Below, piece by piece: positions 1-12,057 of a stretch of DNA of 64,000 nucleotides. How positions within the stretch are numbered: the first letter of the stretch is position 1; each line of letters opens with the position of its first letter. The stretch covers positions 2,852,001-2,916,000 of the forward strand of contig WIUZ02000002.1 of assembly GCA_015956445.1 (NCBI GenBank). Direction: 5' to 3'. Origin of the DNA: Thelephora terrestris (Eukaryota > Basidiomycota > Agaricomycetes > Thelephorales > Thelephoraceae). The notes beneath the pieces were generated by a model. That model made no database searches. It saw nothing but the letters and a program-made list of their open reading frames with translations, and was not told the DNA's origin. The position numbers and the translations under genes were made by a program.

Positions 1-199
1 TTCGTCTCCGCTCGGGATTTTCCTCACACCAAACGGGCTGCCCCAGACGGCCCAGCAGTCCCCAAATACCGAGGTTTGGGTCACGCTTGCGCAGAGAGAG
101 TAAAAGTGCAAGAGGGATATCAGCCTGCGTACTTGTTTGAGTTAGTACAGACCAGAACCATGTGAGCTAAGAATAGATATTTGAAGAAGGTGGAGCAGG

Positions 200-1490
200 C
201 TATGAGGAAGACTGGCCACGTTTTGCGCCGGAAGCTGTGGTTACCGAAGTATCAATCGTTTCAATCTTATCGAGCACCTCCCGCTCCCAGGCAGTGTATC
301 CTCCCTCATCTGCGGGACCAGCATCTTCTTTGGCGGCCTTGAATACATCCCAAGAGATACACCCCATATCTCCTTCGGTAGGCTCCAACGTGAACCTACC
401 TTGACGTGATCTCGTCAACGTGACTACATGAGCGGCAGATCCCACGGCATGGCCAAGGTCATGCACGATAGACCTCACATAAGTCCCACCGGACACCTTC
501 ATCCTCAATACGAACGCAGTCGGTGCCCGGTCATCTTCGACCGGCTCTTCTGGTTCATCAACCACTCGGGCGTCCTCCTGTACGCTCCTCAAAGTCTTTT
601 CCAGCGCCTGCCTCTGGTCTTCAGAAAGGACCTGTTCCGGGTACCTGAAGCTATGGTCACTCCCAAGCCACTCTTCGATCTCGAGAGAGTGTATGGTGAC
701 GGGCCGCTTCTCGATTTTCCGAGGTAACGGAGTTCCGCTCCTGGCATACTCATATAACGGTTTCCCGTCCATTTTCAAGGCAGAGAATCTACAGCGCTGG
801 AGCTTGTCACTACCCCTGCAAACGAGTGAACGCAATGACATACATGGGTGGGGTCTGTTCAATCTGCCCGCGGAACACGGGCAATGCATTTTCTACCATT
901 TCGCGTGTTACGTGCCTCCAGGGAGCCACGCGTACCTGCGCTCCTTGACAATCGTAGGAGTCTGTTTCGCATCCCAATAAACACGTCGTCTTGTATTCCT
1001 ACACGAGGTTCAGATGAGTATCGCGAACGCGCGGTATGATCAGCAGTTGCAAACGTACTTTGACACAATCTAAGAATTCGGACAACTTTTTTGTTCCTCT
1101 TCCGATACCAACGACTTGGATGACCGAACCATGTCAGACAAATGCCTGGGATACTCATTAAAGGAAGGGTTACCTAGCACACCATCTGGTAGTATCGGAT
1201 CAGAATAGCGACAACCGCAATAGTGGTCTGGTCAACCCACCAGCTAATGGATCCAACGTCCCCCCCTGGCCAATCTTAACCATATCTTTATTGCTCTTCC
1301 ACTTCCTCCTCTTCTGTTTCTCGTTCTTTCCTTCCTTGTGAGCAGCAAGTTTCCCCCGTTCCACGAACAGGGGGGAAGTGTTGACCAGGTCTTTCACATC
1401 ATTGATTATGGCCATAGATGTTGGGCCGGAGGGTTTTGCGACAGCGAAGAGGCCCGAAAGCGGCAGGGGTGGCAGAGAATCCTTCGGCAT
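200..1490 (-). CDS. PUS4: tRNA pseudouridine-55 synthase (TruB/Pus4 family)
   Basis: Isomerises U55 in the T-psi-C loop of tRNAs; the yeast orthologue acts in nucleus and mitochondria. I read five exons on the minus strand: 1490-1241, 1185-1174, 1114-1059, 998-844 and 788-200, summing to 1062 nt (353 aa). The N-terminal motif LFAVAKPSGPTSM and the catalytic loop GGTLDPLADGVL (nucleophile Asp about residue 80) identify the TruB family. Further on are VVGIGRGTKKL, KEYKTTCLLGCETDSYD, the HVTRE segment and FSALKMDGKPLYEYAR. The DGVL part of the catalytic loop is supplied by a 12-nt microexon; without it the loop is broken. A lysine-rich insert of about 25 residues sits between the start and the catalytic loop. 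The start is the first ATG in frame after the upstream stop and precedes the family-typical N-terminus directly. No stop interrupts the spliced frame, so the gene looks functional. Confidence 0.93.
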
Positions 1491-3509
1491 TCGAGCTTTG
1501 GATGCGGCCTGGCCTGTGGTAGCGTGATGAATAAAGGAGAGGCTGCAAGCTAAGTACCGGGGCGGTCGCGTCTTCCTGGCATAGATTCGTAGGGTGTTGT
1601 GGGAAAGTATCGTGGCTGCCACTTTGATATATGGGTATACCAACGAGAGGTGCCAACAAGCGCTTGATTGTCCGTCACTTGTTTGCCGCATACTGCGACT
1701 TCTATCGCTCAGTCTTGTCTTTCGTGCCGACGGTTTTCTGTCGCAGACTCCCAGAATGCAAATACCTAGTTATTATGGCTCTTCCCGCTAAAACCAAATG
1801 CAGCACCCCCTTCCTTCATCCGCTCCCCTCTACTCAAGCCCTCAGCGCTTCAGCACCTAAGCACTCAAGTACTCACCCTTGACCCTACCGGTGTTCCACA
1901 GCCTAATATCAGCGAGCACGGATCATGACTCCCCGTAGCCCACGATAGAAGCAAAACCATCTGCATCAGCCCTAAGCTATCCGCCAAACTAACTCGTTTC
2001 CTCCTTGGAACCGGTTGCCATCGCACTGAGTTCCACATACAGTTCCAACGTGTAACCCACGGTCGCGACCGTGCGTCCGCGTCTGGGGAACAGCCCGGTC
2101 TCTTCTCCGCCGTCATCCCATATTTTTTGTTGACGTTCAGGGTGAACTCGAGCCGGGTGCGATACTGTATTCCCTCGATGGAACGGCCCAATCCCACCAT
2201 CTTCCGCGCAATTCTCCCCTCGAGTTCGCCTGTCTCCCTTCTTCTTGTATTCTGGGAGATCAATGGTTGAATCGTTACCCACCGGCGTACTTGGATCCGC
2301 CGTCGAATGCGGCCGACTCCGGAACGTATGGTCGACGGGATGGAATCTGAACGTTCACCTTTGTGATGGAACCTTTGCCCCTTCTCTCGTCTCTGACTGC
2401 ACCTTTCCGACTACCTCTACGGCGACGACGTCAGGTTCTTGGGAGGGTATCCAGCCTTCACTGGGGGGTGTATCAAGGTATGCCACGACAAGATGCTGAA
2501 CTTTAGCAGCTGAAATCGGAGAGCGAGGAAGTTTTGTTCGGTAGAGGACGCGGAAGCGCGGATTACCGGCGCACAACAGCAGGAAGTTACAATATTTTCG
2601 GGATTTGAGCTATACTTCAAGCCCAAGTGTCACTCTCGACCAAGTTAGCCATTCTCGGCGAGAAATCGCGCGCTCGGCTTCAGGTATCAGCGTTATACCC
2701 AACGGCTCGGCGGATTTGAGGAGAAAATCCAATTCTTAGCGGACCCAGATCGCATACATCCAACAATTCGAAAAATACAAGCGCCAAATTACAAAAATTC
2801 TCGGAAAAAACCCGTGAGCCTGTGGCTTTGAGGAGAACGGGACGGCTGCCAGGGCGCTTGAGACGCATCATTCTCGTCAGGGCAGACCGGTGATGCACGA
2901 TAATCTCAGGTGGCTTTGATAGGGATTTTTAACTGGGCACCAAGCTCAGGGAGTCCCATTCAAAACCCTGCAGTGATGATTTCAGCCGTAAGAGAGTACG
3001 CTATGGGCTGTATTAGACGTTGATTGTAACTCAATTAGCTGCCGATCGATTTCCAAGTCACGTTAGCTCAATTGTCGCGATTCCCAACAACCCCGAAGAT
3101 ACCGACCGGACCTTTTGCCTGAATGTAAGCCAAGATGCATGACTGCCTATTCGTGCGTAATGTATCAATTGCCAACAAACCGAGACACCGGACAGTGAGT
3201 GAGGAAACTAACTACCCCTGCAGAAGGTGAATCGGAAGGGAGGAATTCGGCACACACCCTCTCATACTCGTTGCTACTTTCGAAGATTTGGTGCATTCGC
3301 GGCGTCTGGGCGACAATGTAGGTGACCCTGAAGGCTTGACCCTGCAAACGGTTACAATAACCAATTCCTCTTGTTTTCCGCTCCCGCCCATCATGCATGC
3401 CAAACTAATTGGGTATACAGGTACTTATAAGATGTGGACCCCTTATCTTCTTCTACCCTCCTTACGCCAGCCCCCGAGATCCCTCCCTCCGGTCCAACAA
3501 ACCTGACCC
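1491..3509. other. intergenic, weak unassigned coding potential
   Basis: Two kilobases between PUS4 and the seven-TM gene. Open stretches on the minus strand at about 1865-2263, 1989-2282 and 2355-2576 have protein-like composition but fall in different frames. I could not link them with credible splice sites or match them to a family. They may be a decayed gene. The rest shows nothing I can support. Confidence 0.4.
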
Positions 3510-4827
3510 ATGTCTGACAACTCGCAAACGTCTTGGTCCAAAGATCCGTATGCCCCACAGATCTCACTCCGAATCTACTCAGACGAGAAGATAAATTTTG
3601 CCGGATACGTCTTGGGCTCGATATTCTACGGTATGCAGACCCACGCAACCGTGCTCACTCTCTCTGATTTGTCATTCAAGGGATTGTCATAGCACTGTTA
3701 TTCCGATGTCTGGGAACGTTGCTCAATCCCGTCGATCGCACGAGAGGGGGCATCAGATGGGGATTCGTGGCCCACACCACAGTCATGTTCTTGGCTGTAA
3801 CGGTGTACAACGGGGACAACCTTGGCCTTCAATCGCTATCCTACGTCGATAACCGAGAATATCCTGGCGACAATGACGGGTTCCCGGGGCCTTATAATTA
3901 CGAGTATATCATCTTAGATAAGCCAATCTCTTTCATTCCCGCCATTATGTTCATCTTAAATTACTGGCTGGCCGATGGTCTCTTGGTAAGTCCTGTGCCA
4001 AACCCATACGCCCAGCTGCCTAACATGGACGGTCCTTTAGCTCTATCGTTGTTGTATCCTTTACGCCATGAACTACTGGGTCATCGCCTTCCCATGTTTG
4101 TTGTACCTCGCCTCTTTGGGTACGTGCTCGAATCCTCCGCGATCCGACAGTGACACCTTCGGTTAACGTGATCGATACAGCGATGGGTGTCGGCTTCCTC
4201 TACCTGGGCCAAATGCCGCCAAACTTACTCTTAGCGCACTACGTCACCTTTGCAGACTTTGGGAAGGCGTATTATTCAATGTCTCTTTCGCTCGATGTCC
4301 TCCTCACGCTCATGATTGTGGCACGAATCGCCCTACATAGCAGGGATATCCGAAGCGCTATAGGTTCTCTGGCGAAACCTTCCGGTAGATTGTACAAGAC
4401 CCTGGTCACCATACTTGTTGAGTCTTGTGCCCTTTACACCGTTAGTTATCTGCTATTTCTTGGACCGTGGGCGTCCAGTAGTCCAGTTTGTGATGCATTC
4501 TTCCCGATGCTCGCCGCAAACCAGGTCCGTACCAAAAAGTTTTACAATCTCCTGACGCTCCGTACGACGTCGTTATCTAATCGTGGCAAATAGGTCATCG
4601 CTCCGTACCTCATCATTCTGCGAGTTGCCAACAGGAGCGCATTGACGAGCGATACTATCACCTCTGGGACATCTGGTTCACTTTATTTCGCAAGCCAAGG
4701 GAAGTCGGCGGACGGCAGTGGAACCCTTCTTGACGAATATCCGATGAGTTCGACGGAGATAAACGGGGAGGCGACTGACGAGGTTGGTGTCGGAGTTGCA
4801 CCTGTGATTAACCGGATTTCGGGATGA
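3510..4827 (+). CDS. seven-transmembrane protein of Agaricomycete type, function unknown
   Basis: Five exons: 3510-3630, 3681-3985, 4041-4119, 4181-4524 and 4594-4827, summing to 1083 nt (360 aa). About seven hydrophobic segments are visible. The first spans the exon 1/2 junction (INFAGYVLGSIFYG then IVIALLF). Next come WGFVAHTTVMFLAVTV, FIPAIMFILNYWLADGLLL, YWVIAFPCLLYLASLAMGVG, MSLSLDVLLTLMIVARIAL, LVTILVESCALYTVSYLLFL, and a last one ending VIAPYLIILRVANRSALT. The N-terminus is short. The C-terminal tail of about 65 residues is Ser/Thr/Gly-rich and probably cytosolic. This layout resembles a large expanded family of Agaricomycete integral membrane proteins with GPCR-like topology. That resemblance is from memory of the family, not an alignment, and no ligand or partner can be inferred. 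The spliced frame is intact. Confidence 0.82.
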
Positions 4828-7800
4828 TGCATGATGGACCCCAGGGTTGTTTTATGCTCGGTACCTCGTTGTAGCTATGGCTCCTTTCTGTTACCACTTT
4901 TATTGGGTTCCGGAAAAGCGCGTCGGGCATATTGGTCTCGGACTCCAATATTGTCTGATACTTGCCTTCTTATATTGGGTACCGTGGACATCGCGTCTTT
5001 CCCATTCCAAGTCCCCAGTCTTTTTATTTGCAAGTTTGCTACGGAGCAGACTCTCGTGGTTTCTCTTTGTTCGGTTTGTTTGCACCACTTCCCGGAGGTT
5101 GTTAATGAGCGCTTGAGTTACTTAAGTGGGTCCAACTTTTCGGAGTATTCCGTCGACCTCAGCTCAGTTTTTCCCAGCGACCCCGAAGATGCCGATCCGG
5201 AGTCTCACCGGGTGCCTGATCGTTCCACCGTCCCACCCAGGGAAATATTTTCCATGTCATCATGCAGGCTCCCATCTCTCTTGCTCGCTTCCAGGATAAG
5301 AGGCTGGAAGCAGCTAGCCTCAGTTTGCATAGCGGCTGCGAGTGGGCGAGTTCCTCCCGCAGGCGGAGTACCTTCCAAGACGCCCTCACCTTAGACGAAC
5401 ACTCCCACTTGACGACCTGGTCTGATGAGAACCAGGACGAACCAATCCAGGAAGCTCCGTGGGCGCTAGCTTTCGCCGAAGACACATTGCGGCTGTCAAG
5501 GACTTTGCCCAACGTCCTCCGTCCGCGGCAACTTTTATGCATACCAAGATAACGAACCGTTCGAGCTTCGCAAGTTTTCGCTTTTCTTCTTTACTCTCGT
5601 CGGCGGCAGATGGCATGAACACCCTGGTTCAATCATGGGGTCCAAAGAAATGAGCAGCTCTTGTGAGGATTGGGCGTCGGCGATACTGAACTCACATACT
5701 TAGTCAACAAAGCAGTTTTGGCGGTTCTCATTGGTCAACTCTCTACGCTGGCGACATCGCATTGCCACAGACAAACGGGATCTAGTAGAGTCCCCCACGG
5801 TGGTTTCGGTCAACTCTCAGCTCTTCCGATTTAAAATCAGGTGTGGGGAGTGAATTAATACCTCAGCTTCAGAAACAGTTGGAGATGATCACGAAGGAAA
5901 TCGTTCGGAGTAGGAGGAAGACGGTCCTTGACATGTATACCAGCGACGTATCCCGGACTGCAGAACGTTGGGGGGGATGTGTCGGATACTTCATTCGGCG
6001 ACATTTCCTAGGCTGGCGGCATCGTCGCTCCTTGGACAGCCCATCATGAATGTTCAAGCGCCCATGTCGTTGCGGGTCTTTGCAATGTTGCAAGCTTCTG
6101 GTACGATCCGAGCAGCGGGAAATGGAAGGTACGCCCCCGGCCGCCCATCAATCGTACCTTGATCACACATGCGGCACGCTTCCTCAGGCCCGAGGTCGGT
6201 GGAATCAAAACACGCGGCATCGAACTCCTATCTTCCCCCATTCGTCTCCCACTTCGCCATCAACACACCGCAGCAAACATCGCACAAAACACGTTGAGGA
6301 CAATGGCAAAACCCAAGCCATCATCAATCCCCGAACCACGGGGCTGCCGTTGCGTTGGGGTGACTCGTACTGAGCTCCACAAAACTCGAAAAATACCGGC
6401 CCGGACGCACTTCCGGGACAGAAACCGAGGAAACCCTTGCCCAAGACAAAATTACATACGCACTCCTATGCAGTGCGTTCATAGAAGACTTATAACTCCC
6501 GCACAACGCTGTGTCGCGAAAACTCCTCTGGCGGACTAGCGGCGTAGGCTGGAATCCAGCCTCGAATTCAGAACGAATTCGGAGGAGATTTGAGGGGGGG
6601 ACTGCTGTTGGGGGATATAGCGGCGCGGGTTTTTCGTGATCCTTGAGACGGCTTCGTAGATTCGTTCGGCATCTCTGAGGAACTCGGAACCTGCTACCCT
6701 GAAGCCGGAATTGCCGTTACGAAGGTTGGACGCCTATACGCCTCAAGACTAGTTTCGTAGACGTGGCGCCCTGCGGATTATCAATTTTCGTGAGCAGGTG
6801 CTTGAGCACTCCCCAGCAAGACGAGGCCCAGACCCACACAGCCATAAACCTTACAATACATATTCCCGGGTTCTAAGCTAACGGATTTCCACGGGGAGTT
6901 GGAAATGTCAGGAAATGTCCCAGCAAGAGGCCTCAAAATTCAGCCCTCTTCGAGTCTTCTTCTCATCAGAGCTGCGCACGTGAGAGTAGGTTCACTCGCA
7001 AGGGGGATTAGGGCGATCTCGATATACCAGGACTGACCCTGTCGATTTGTTTTCAACTCACGAATTCTGGCGACATTCACCCGAAGACGAGCGTTGTTAC
7101 CCTTGACTACGGCTGCGTCAGTGGCCTTTCACGGGGGTCTGGTGACATATACTCTCTGGGTATTTTGCATATCCAGCTGGTGACGCTTTTTGTATCGATT
7201 TGCACATCAGAGATACCCATCGTCATTCACCACGACGTTCTGCCCCGGAAATCACCGCATGAGTCACATGTCCCCCATAAGCTCCGATCCTGGGCGGGTG
7301 GGAATAGGTGGGAATAGGTGGGAATGGGGCAGCCCTGCTACTTCAGATGCCGTGGACCATCTCCGGCCGCAGAGACCCCCCGTCTGGTTGCAATCTGCGC
7401 TTGCCGACGCCGTGTGATTGCGGAACAGGCGCCTCCTGACGAAGAATATCCCCGACCTCTTCACATCCGACGACCTGCGGCCGATCATTTTGATTGGGAA
7501 GTGGCAACCTCGTGCCGGCCGTGCGTACTCATACGAAATTCGTTTTTGTTAAGAAGCACCCCCGGTTTCCAGCACTTCAAGGGGCGGGTACATCGGATTA
7601 GACACAAATAATAGATGACGTGGGTCTACGTCTATCGGTGACGGTAAATTTTTACCGAGGAAATACTCTGCGTGAACTCTTTATCCCGGGTTCTCCTTGC
7701 TTGCAATTAGCAGTTGGGGTGTTTTGTATACCAGCCGGCGTCGAAGATTCTCCGCGATTTTAGTCGTCGAACGTCACAGTTGATTGCTGCGCTTTACAAC

Positions 7801-8501
7801 GTCAGTGCATCTCCACTAGGTCTGGTGAAGAAGAACGTACAGTTGCTTCACTCGATTCGCCGATCACGGAGATCCGGGAGTTTCGTTTGAGCCACTTTCA
7901 CCAAAACCACCCTCACTGAGTCAAAGTTTACGGTATTTCCCCCTCACGTTCCATACGAGAGTGGCGTGTGATAGCCTAGAGCAAATCAGCTTTGGAACAT
8001 GTGGGCAGAGCCGAATGTACAAAAGGGTTGCCGGTTCTCCATTCCAATCATTCATCCTTTACTGAGTCAGGTGCTGGCCCCAGATATAGTCAGGCCTTAT
8101 CTACAGATTTTGCTTGTTTCCGTGGCGAGGGCTTGAGCGCTCGAGGAACCGAAGGGGTGTTCTGATAGCGCCTTTCCAGCTGCCGGAAAGGTGTGAATAG
8201 CCAATATACCGATAGCACGTCCTGTGTCCATGTGGTCTGGGGCCCAATGAATCGCGGATAGATTCACCGTTCGGAATTCTTGCGATTGTGCCAGGGTCGC
8301 CGGAAATCAGACGTTTGGGGTACGAAAGGGTGCACCTAGTACTTAATATATGTTATACTTCCCGAGTTGTTGACCTCCTTATCTACTCTAACCGACTCGC
8401 GCTACTTCGAGAAAGTGAACAGGAAATTAAGTAAGCGGTCCGGTAGTACTGCTGAGGCGGGACGGTTTTCCAATTACCACGAATCATGATGGTCCTGGAA
8501 C
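4828..8501. other. gene-poor region
   Basis: About 3.7 kb with no gene I can support. Short open stretches at 4831-5394 and 5262-5650 (+) have some protein-like character but no recognisable motif and no consistent splicing. A three-copy 10-bp tandem (ggtgggaata) lies near 7297-7325. The tract ends at the palindrome that marks the left side of the Plavaka element. Confidence 0.45.
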
Positions 8502-8524
8502 GAAGTCGATCACTGATCGACTTC
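8502..8524. repeat. perfect 23-bp palindrome at left side of transposon
   Basis: Two 11-nt arms (gaagtcgatca and its exact reverse complement) are separated by a single c. It lies immediately outside the GGCTTT-rich tract at the left side of the Plavaka element. It could be a terminal structure of the element, a target-site palindrome or a hairpin. Confidence 0.85.
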
Positions 8525-8527
8525 TAC

Positions 8528-8648
8528 AACGGCTTTAACAGCTTTGAGGCTTTCGGGGGCTTTCGAGACTCGATCATCGTCTGGTCTCGCGGGTTCGTCG
8601 ATCGGCTTTCGGGCAGCTTTCGAATGGCTTCCAGGTGGCTTTCGCGTC
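8528..8648. repeat. GGCTTT-rich subterminal repeat cluster, left
   Basis: About eight copies of (G)GCTTT, most followed by CG, in 120 bp, all pointing the same way on the plus strand. They lie just beyond the 3' end of the transposase gene. The same motif recurs at the right side of the element. Confidence 0.75.
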
Positions 8649-8733
8649 TTTCTGTCGGCCACGAAATTTCTGCACGAAGTGTTTGGGATCCATCCCATAT
8701 TGCTCATTACAATTGCCATTACAATGGTGCGTA

Positions 8734-11700
8734 CTACACAACAGTCTCAAATGCATGATAGTCAATGTACTTATTTACATAAAAATAACGGAAGTTATCA
8801 AGAGTCGTTGAGTAGTGGAGTTCCCCAGGAACAAAGTGGTCCCCAAAGTAAGGTAATAAATGGATACCACGAAGCACTGCGTCAAGATGAATGACCGATG
8901 CGTGTCGCGTATCGTTTGGGGTAAATTCCGGCCGAACGAGCCACATGCCTGTTTCCTCTTCAGGCGTGTCAGCAACGCGTTCGAACCATTCGACGAGAGC
9001 ACAGGGGTACTCAATGGCATCGTGATTAAAGGAAAAAAACAATTTTACACGTGCAACGTGAGTCCCAAGGAAACTGTCGGTTTCATTACCGGTGGAGACA
9101 AGGACGGTATCATACCGTGGGGCTGGAATATCGCCCCGTCGCCAAAGCGGAGTTGCTCGTATCCGTTGGCGATACATCCCGCATGTACCAGAGACATCAC
9201 TGGGCGCAAAGAATGTGGCAATTGCAGACGGGAAAACTGCCACTGTGGAATCTGGGTTTGGTAGGAGTGCTGGCTCAACGTCACAGCCGGGAATATCGCT
9301 ATCTGGGTTGAGTTGGTCGTAGAGGAAGTGTTGTACCAGAGCAATGAGATCATAATTGACCCGCAGACCCAAATCTGTGAAATTTGAGGGAACCTTCCGT
9401 GCTGCCAGTCAAGGTTAGCCATTATTTTCCATCAATGACAACAAGAATACCTTTCGACTTTGCCAGGATGACATGGTTGAGAATCCCAGTTGGTGGATCG
9501 ATTGCCTGTAGATCCTCGAGATCGAGTGCTGGGACCCGAGACAATTCCCGGCGGACCTCTGCGTATGGGTTCCCAGAAAGCATTCCCCTGCGGGTGAAGT
9601 CTTGTCTGCAAGCAGAAATTTTTTCGAGTCGTTGGTTTGTGACAAGAACTTGAGCAAGTGCGTTGAAACGACTGGATCTTCGCCATGGCTTTTTGACTGC
9701 AGAAATGTGGCGGGTCTCCGTAATTGATGAACACAGTCCATTTGGTGCTCCAAACAGGGCAATGCTCTCGATATAGTGAACCATCGAATGTTGACGGGGC
9801 AAGGAGAAGTTTTCTACAATCCCATGCTTTTGAAATATGGTTCGATGCTCATGAAACCGATTGAGGGCATTTTCGATGGCAGATAGATGGTCTTCATCGA
9901 TCCTGGATCTTCGTACCAGGTAACAGAAATCCAGGTATGCCGAAAACACAGAAACCACCTCTGGATGCACATGGCCCTCAATTGCAGAGAGGTAAACCTA
10001 AATTTTGTGAGACATGTGCCTCCTGAAAAAAAATCAAACCTCATACCTTCATAAGAGCCTTTGAGTCATTGCCGGTCCATTGCTTGAAGTTGCGCCCAGT
10101 TTTGAAACGCCGTAACCCTGGGTATGGTGGACACAATGCAATCCTGTTCAATCAAAAAATAATCAGTGTTATATCTTATCAATGTTGAAGAGAATCTTAC
10201 AGACCTTCTGTCAATATCACTCAGTCGCTGTCTTGCCCCCTTTCGCCCATGTACAGCAGTAAGATACTTCTCCACCCATAAAACAAGGTGGTCCTTGAAG
10301 ACACCTTTTATGATTTGATGGAGAAGGTCAGGGGAGAGCAATTCATAGATATCTGCACGTGGAAAGTTATGTGTGAAGGGCTGTGTGGATGGATAAGGCT
10401 AATCGTCAAGAGATGTCACTTAACACAAAACTCACTGTCACATAGGAGATTATCCCATACTCTGACCAAATGGTATCATGGTCAAAATGTTCAATGAGGA
10501 ACTGAGTCCACTCCTTAGTCCGAGGAATAGATTCTGCATCAAGGTCAGGTGGCTTTCCAGAGCATCTGTAATCTTTTGAGAACTGGATAAAGATCTGATT
10601 GCAGGCTGGTCACTCACTTTGGACACCAACCTGAGACAACACCTGCTAAAGCCACCTGCTCTGGATAGTCTGCAATATATGGGCCAAGTCCATAGATTGC
10701 CTTTCGATAGTGTCCATCTGGGCACTGAATAACCTCAGGCGTAGTCATCCCTTGCCGAAGTGGCTCATAGATGACCTCCAGAGAAGTGTGAAAAACTTGG
10801 CGCCTGAATTTCCTAAATTCAAGTGTGTCTTCATGCTCATGATCAGCTAAACAGAAATATTTAGCAATTGTCAAAAAGACAAGAAAAAATTCTGCAAACT
10901 TTGTGGAATGGCTAAGAATGCAATTGGTACCACTGCATCCTTATTTGAACGGCGGAAACGATTGCTGATATTGCCAGCAGACATATAAACAGGGTGATAG
11001 ACAGTGTTGCCAGTTCCAGCAGACGCAACAGTTCCATCGCTTCCACTTATTATTGGAACAAACATAGAGCCATGTGTGTTTGAATCCTTAGCAATTTGAT
11101 CCTGTCTCCAAGTCAGTAAGAGTCATAAAAAAACCTAGTTGCACATACAGCTTGGTCCCATGCCCAGTTGCCTGACATAAACTCAGACCAGTGGCGCTTC
11201 AAGTTTTTGTACTCGCGATAAGGTGCATAGTTGAATTCACCATCAAAGGTTCTGTTCTTGAGTATGTTGTGAAGAACCGTCTTGGGATCACGGTAGTAGA
11301 CCTCGAGCGGTTGCGTCATCCAGCTCGGGACTTCACCGTCAGGCAACTCTCCACCATACTTCACCTCAAACCGTTTCCATTCTGCACCACCTTCGATGGA
11401 GTCAATGATAGCCCGAAACTCCCTGCTACCACCAAATGGAGGTCCCCTTCCATCACGAGCAGCATCAGCGGCCCATAACTCCATAAGGTGATTGAACTGG
11501 GTGTTCGACATCTCTGTTTGAGTGAACAAAAGTTCGGCAAGCTCAAACTCAACACGTGACTCGAATGGTGACCAGTCAGTTGGAGGTGGCTGAACTAGAG
11601 GAGGAGGGGGAGTATCAGGGGGAAGAGGGTCTCCATTGATATCGCAAGGTGTGGCTTAGAAACCGACCGATGAGAATATTGCGCTCTCTAAAAACAGGCC

Positions 11701-11886
11701 CAACATACCATTCAGCTGTGGATGGAAAACCTTCTTGAATGATGTATCTCGGGGAGGCGGTCTCGCGTCCGTCCGATGACACGCGTTTCGATGTTGGATG
11801 AGTCCGACTCGAGTGAAAAACCCATCGCAATAGGTACAAGCGAAGAGTTTCCCTGAAAACCTTTTTTTGGGAGAAACTGCTGGCAT
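8734..11886 (-). CDS. Plavaka transposase
   Basis: Nine exons on the minus strand: 11886-11709, 11654-11149, 11101-10900, 10846-10618, 10565-10436, 10398-10205, 10143-10047, 9997-9451 and 9401-8734, summing to 2751 nt (916 aa). All introns are GT-AG and every junction restores family-like sequence. The N-terminus has a C2H2 zinc finger (C17, C20, H32, H37; FACTYCDGFFTRVGLIQHRN), typical of Plavaka proteins. Later come FRRQVFHTSLEVIYEPL, PEVIQCPDGHYRKAIYGLGP, YIADYPEQVALAGVV, FTHNFPRADIYELLSPDLLH, QWTGNDSKALMKVYLSAIEG, SLPRQHSMVHYIESIALFG, SSITETRHISAVKKPWRRSS and the closing FYVNKYIDYHAFE. These blocks are the hallmarks of the family as I remember it; I did not assign catalytic residues. An in-frame stop lies directly before the start ATG. 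No stop or frameshift is seen, so the enzyme may be active. Confidence in identity is high, slightly lower for each exact splice site. Confidence 0.88.
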
Positions 11887-12057
11887 TTAGGTCGCAAGAC
11901 GGATTGACGGGAAGCAGTGAATATGGTAGAGAATGCTCGACAAAGGCTGAGTAGGTTTGGACGATGAAGTTTGAAGTGGGAAAAAAAAATCTGAAACAGG
12001 AATATACCGGCCTCATCCTCGTCACAAAGCTCTGATTTTTCCTCCACTCTGCCTCAC
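11887..12057. promoter_or_regulatory. shared divergent promoter of the transposon genes
   Basis: Only 171 bp separate the start codons of the transposase (leftward) and the companion gene (rightward), so both must be driven from this spacer. I see no clear TATA box in either direction. The role is inferred from gene arrangement. Confidence 0.55.

Noticed and set aside
1865-2626. Possible minus-strand gene
   Set aside because: Three open pieces in different frames without splice sites that join them and without a recognisable family; kept only as a note on the intergenic entry.
4831-5394. 187-codon open frame after the seven-TM gene
   Set aside because: Starts 3 bp after the stop of that gene, has no domain and reads as 3' untranslated sequence.
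7297-7325. Short tandem of ggtgggaata
   Set aside because: Only three units of 10 bp with no spacers; neither CRISPR nor a notable satellite.
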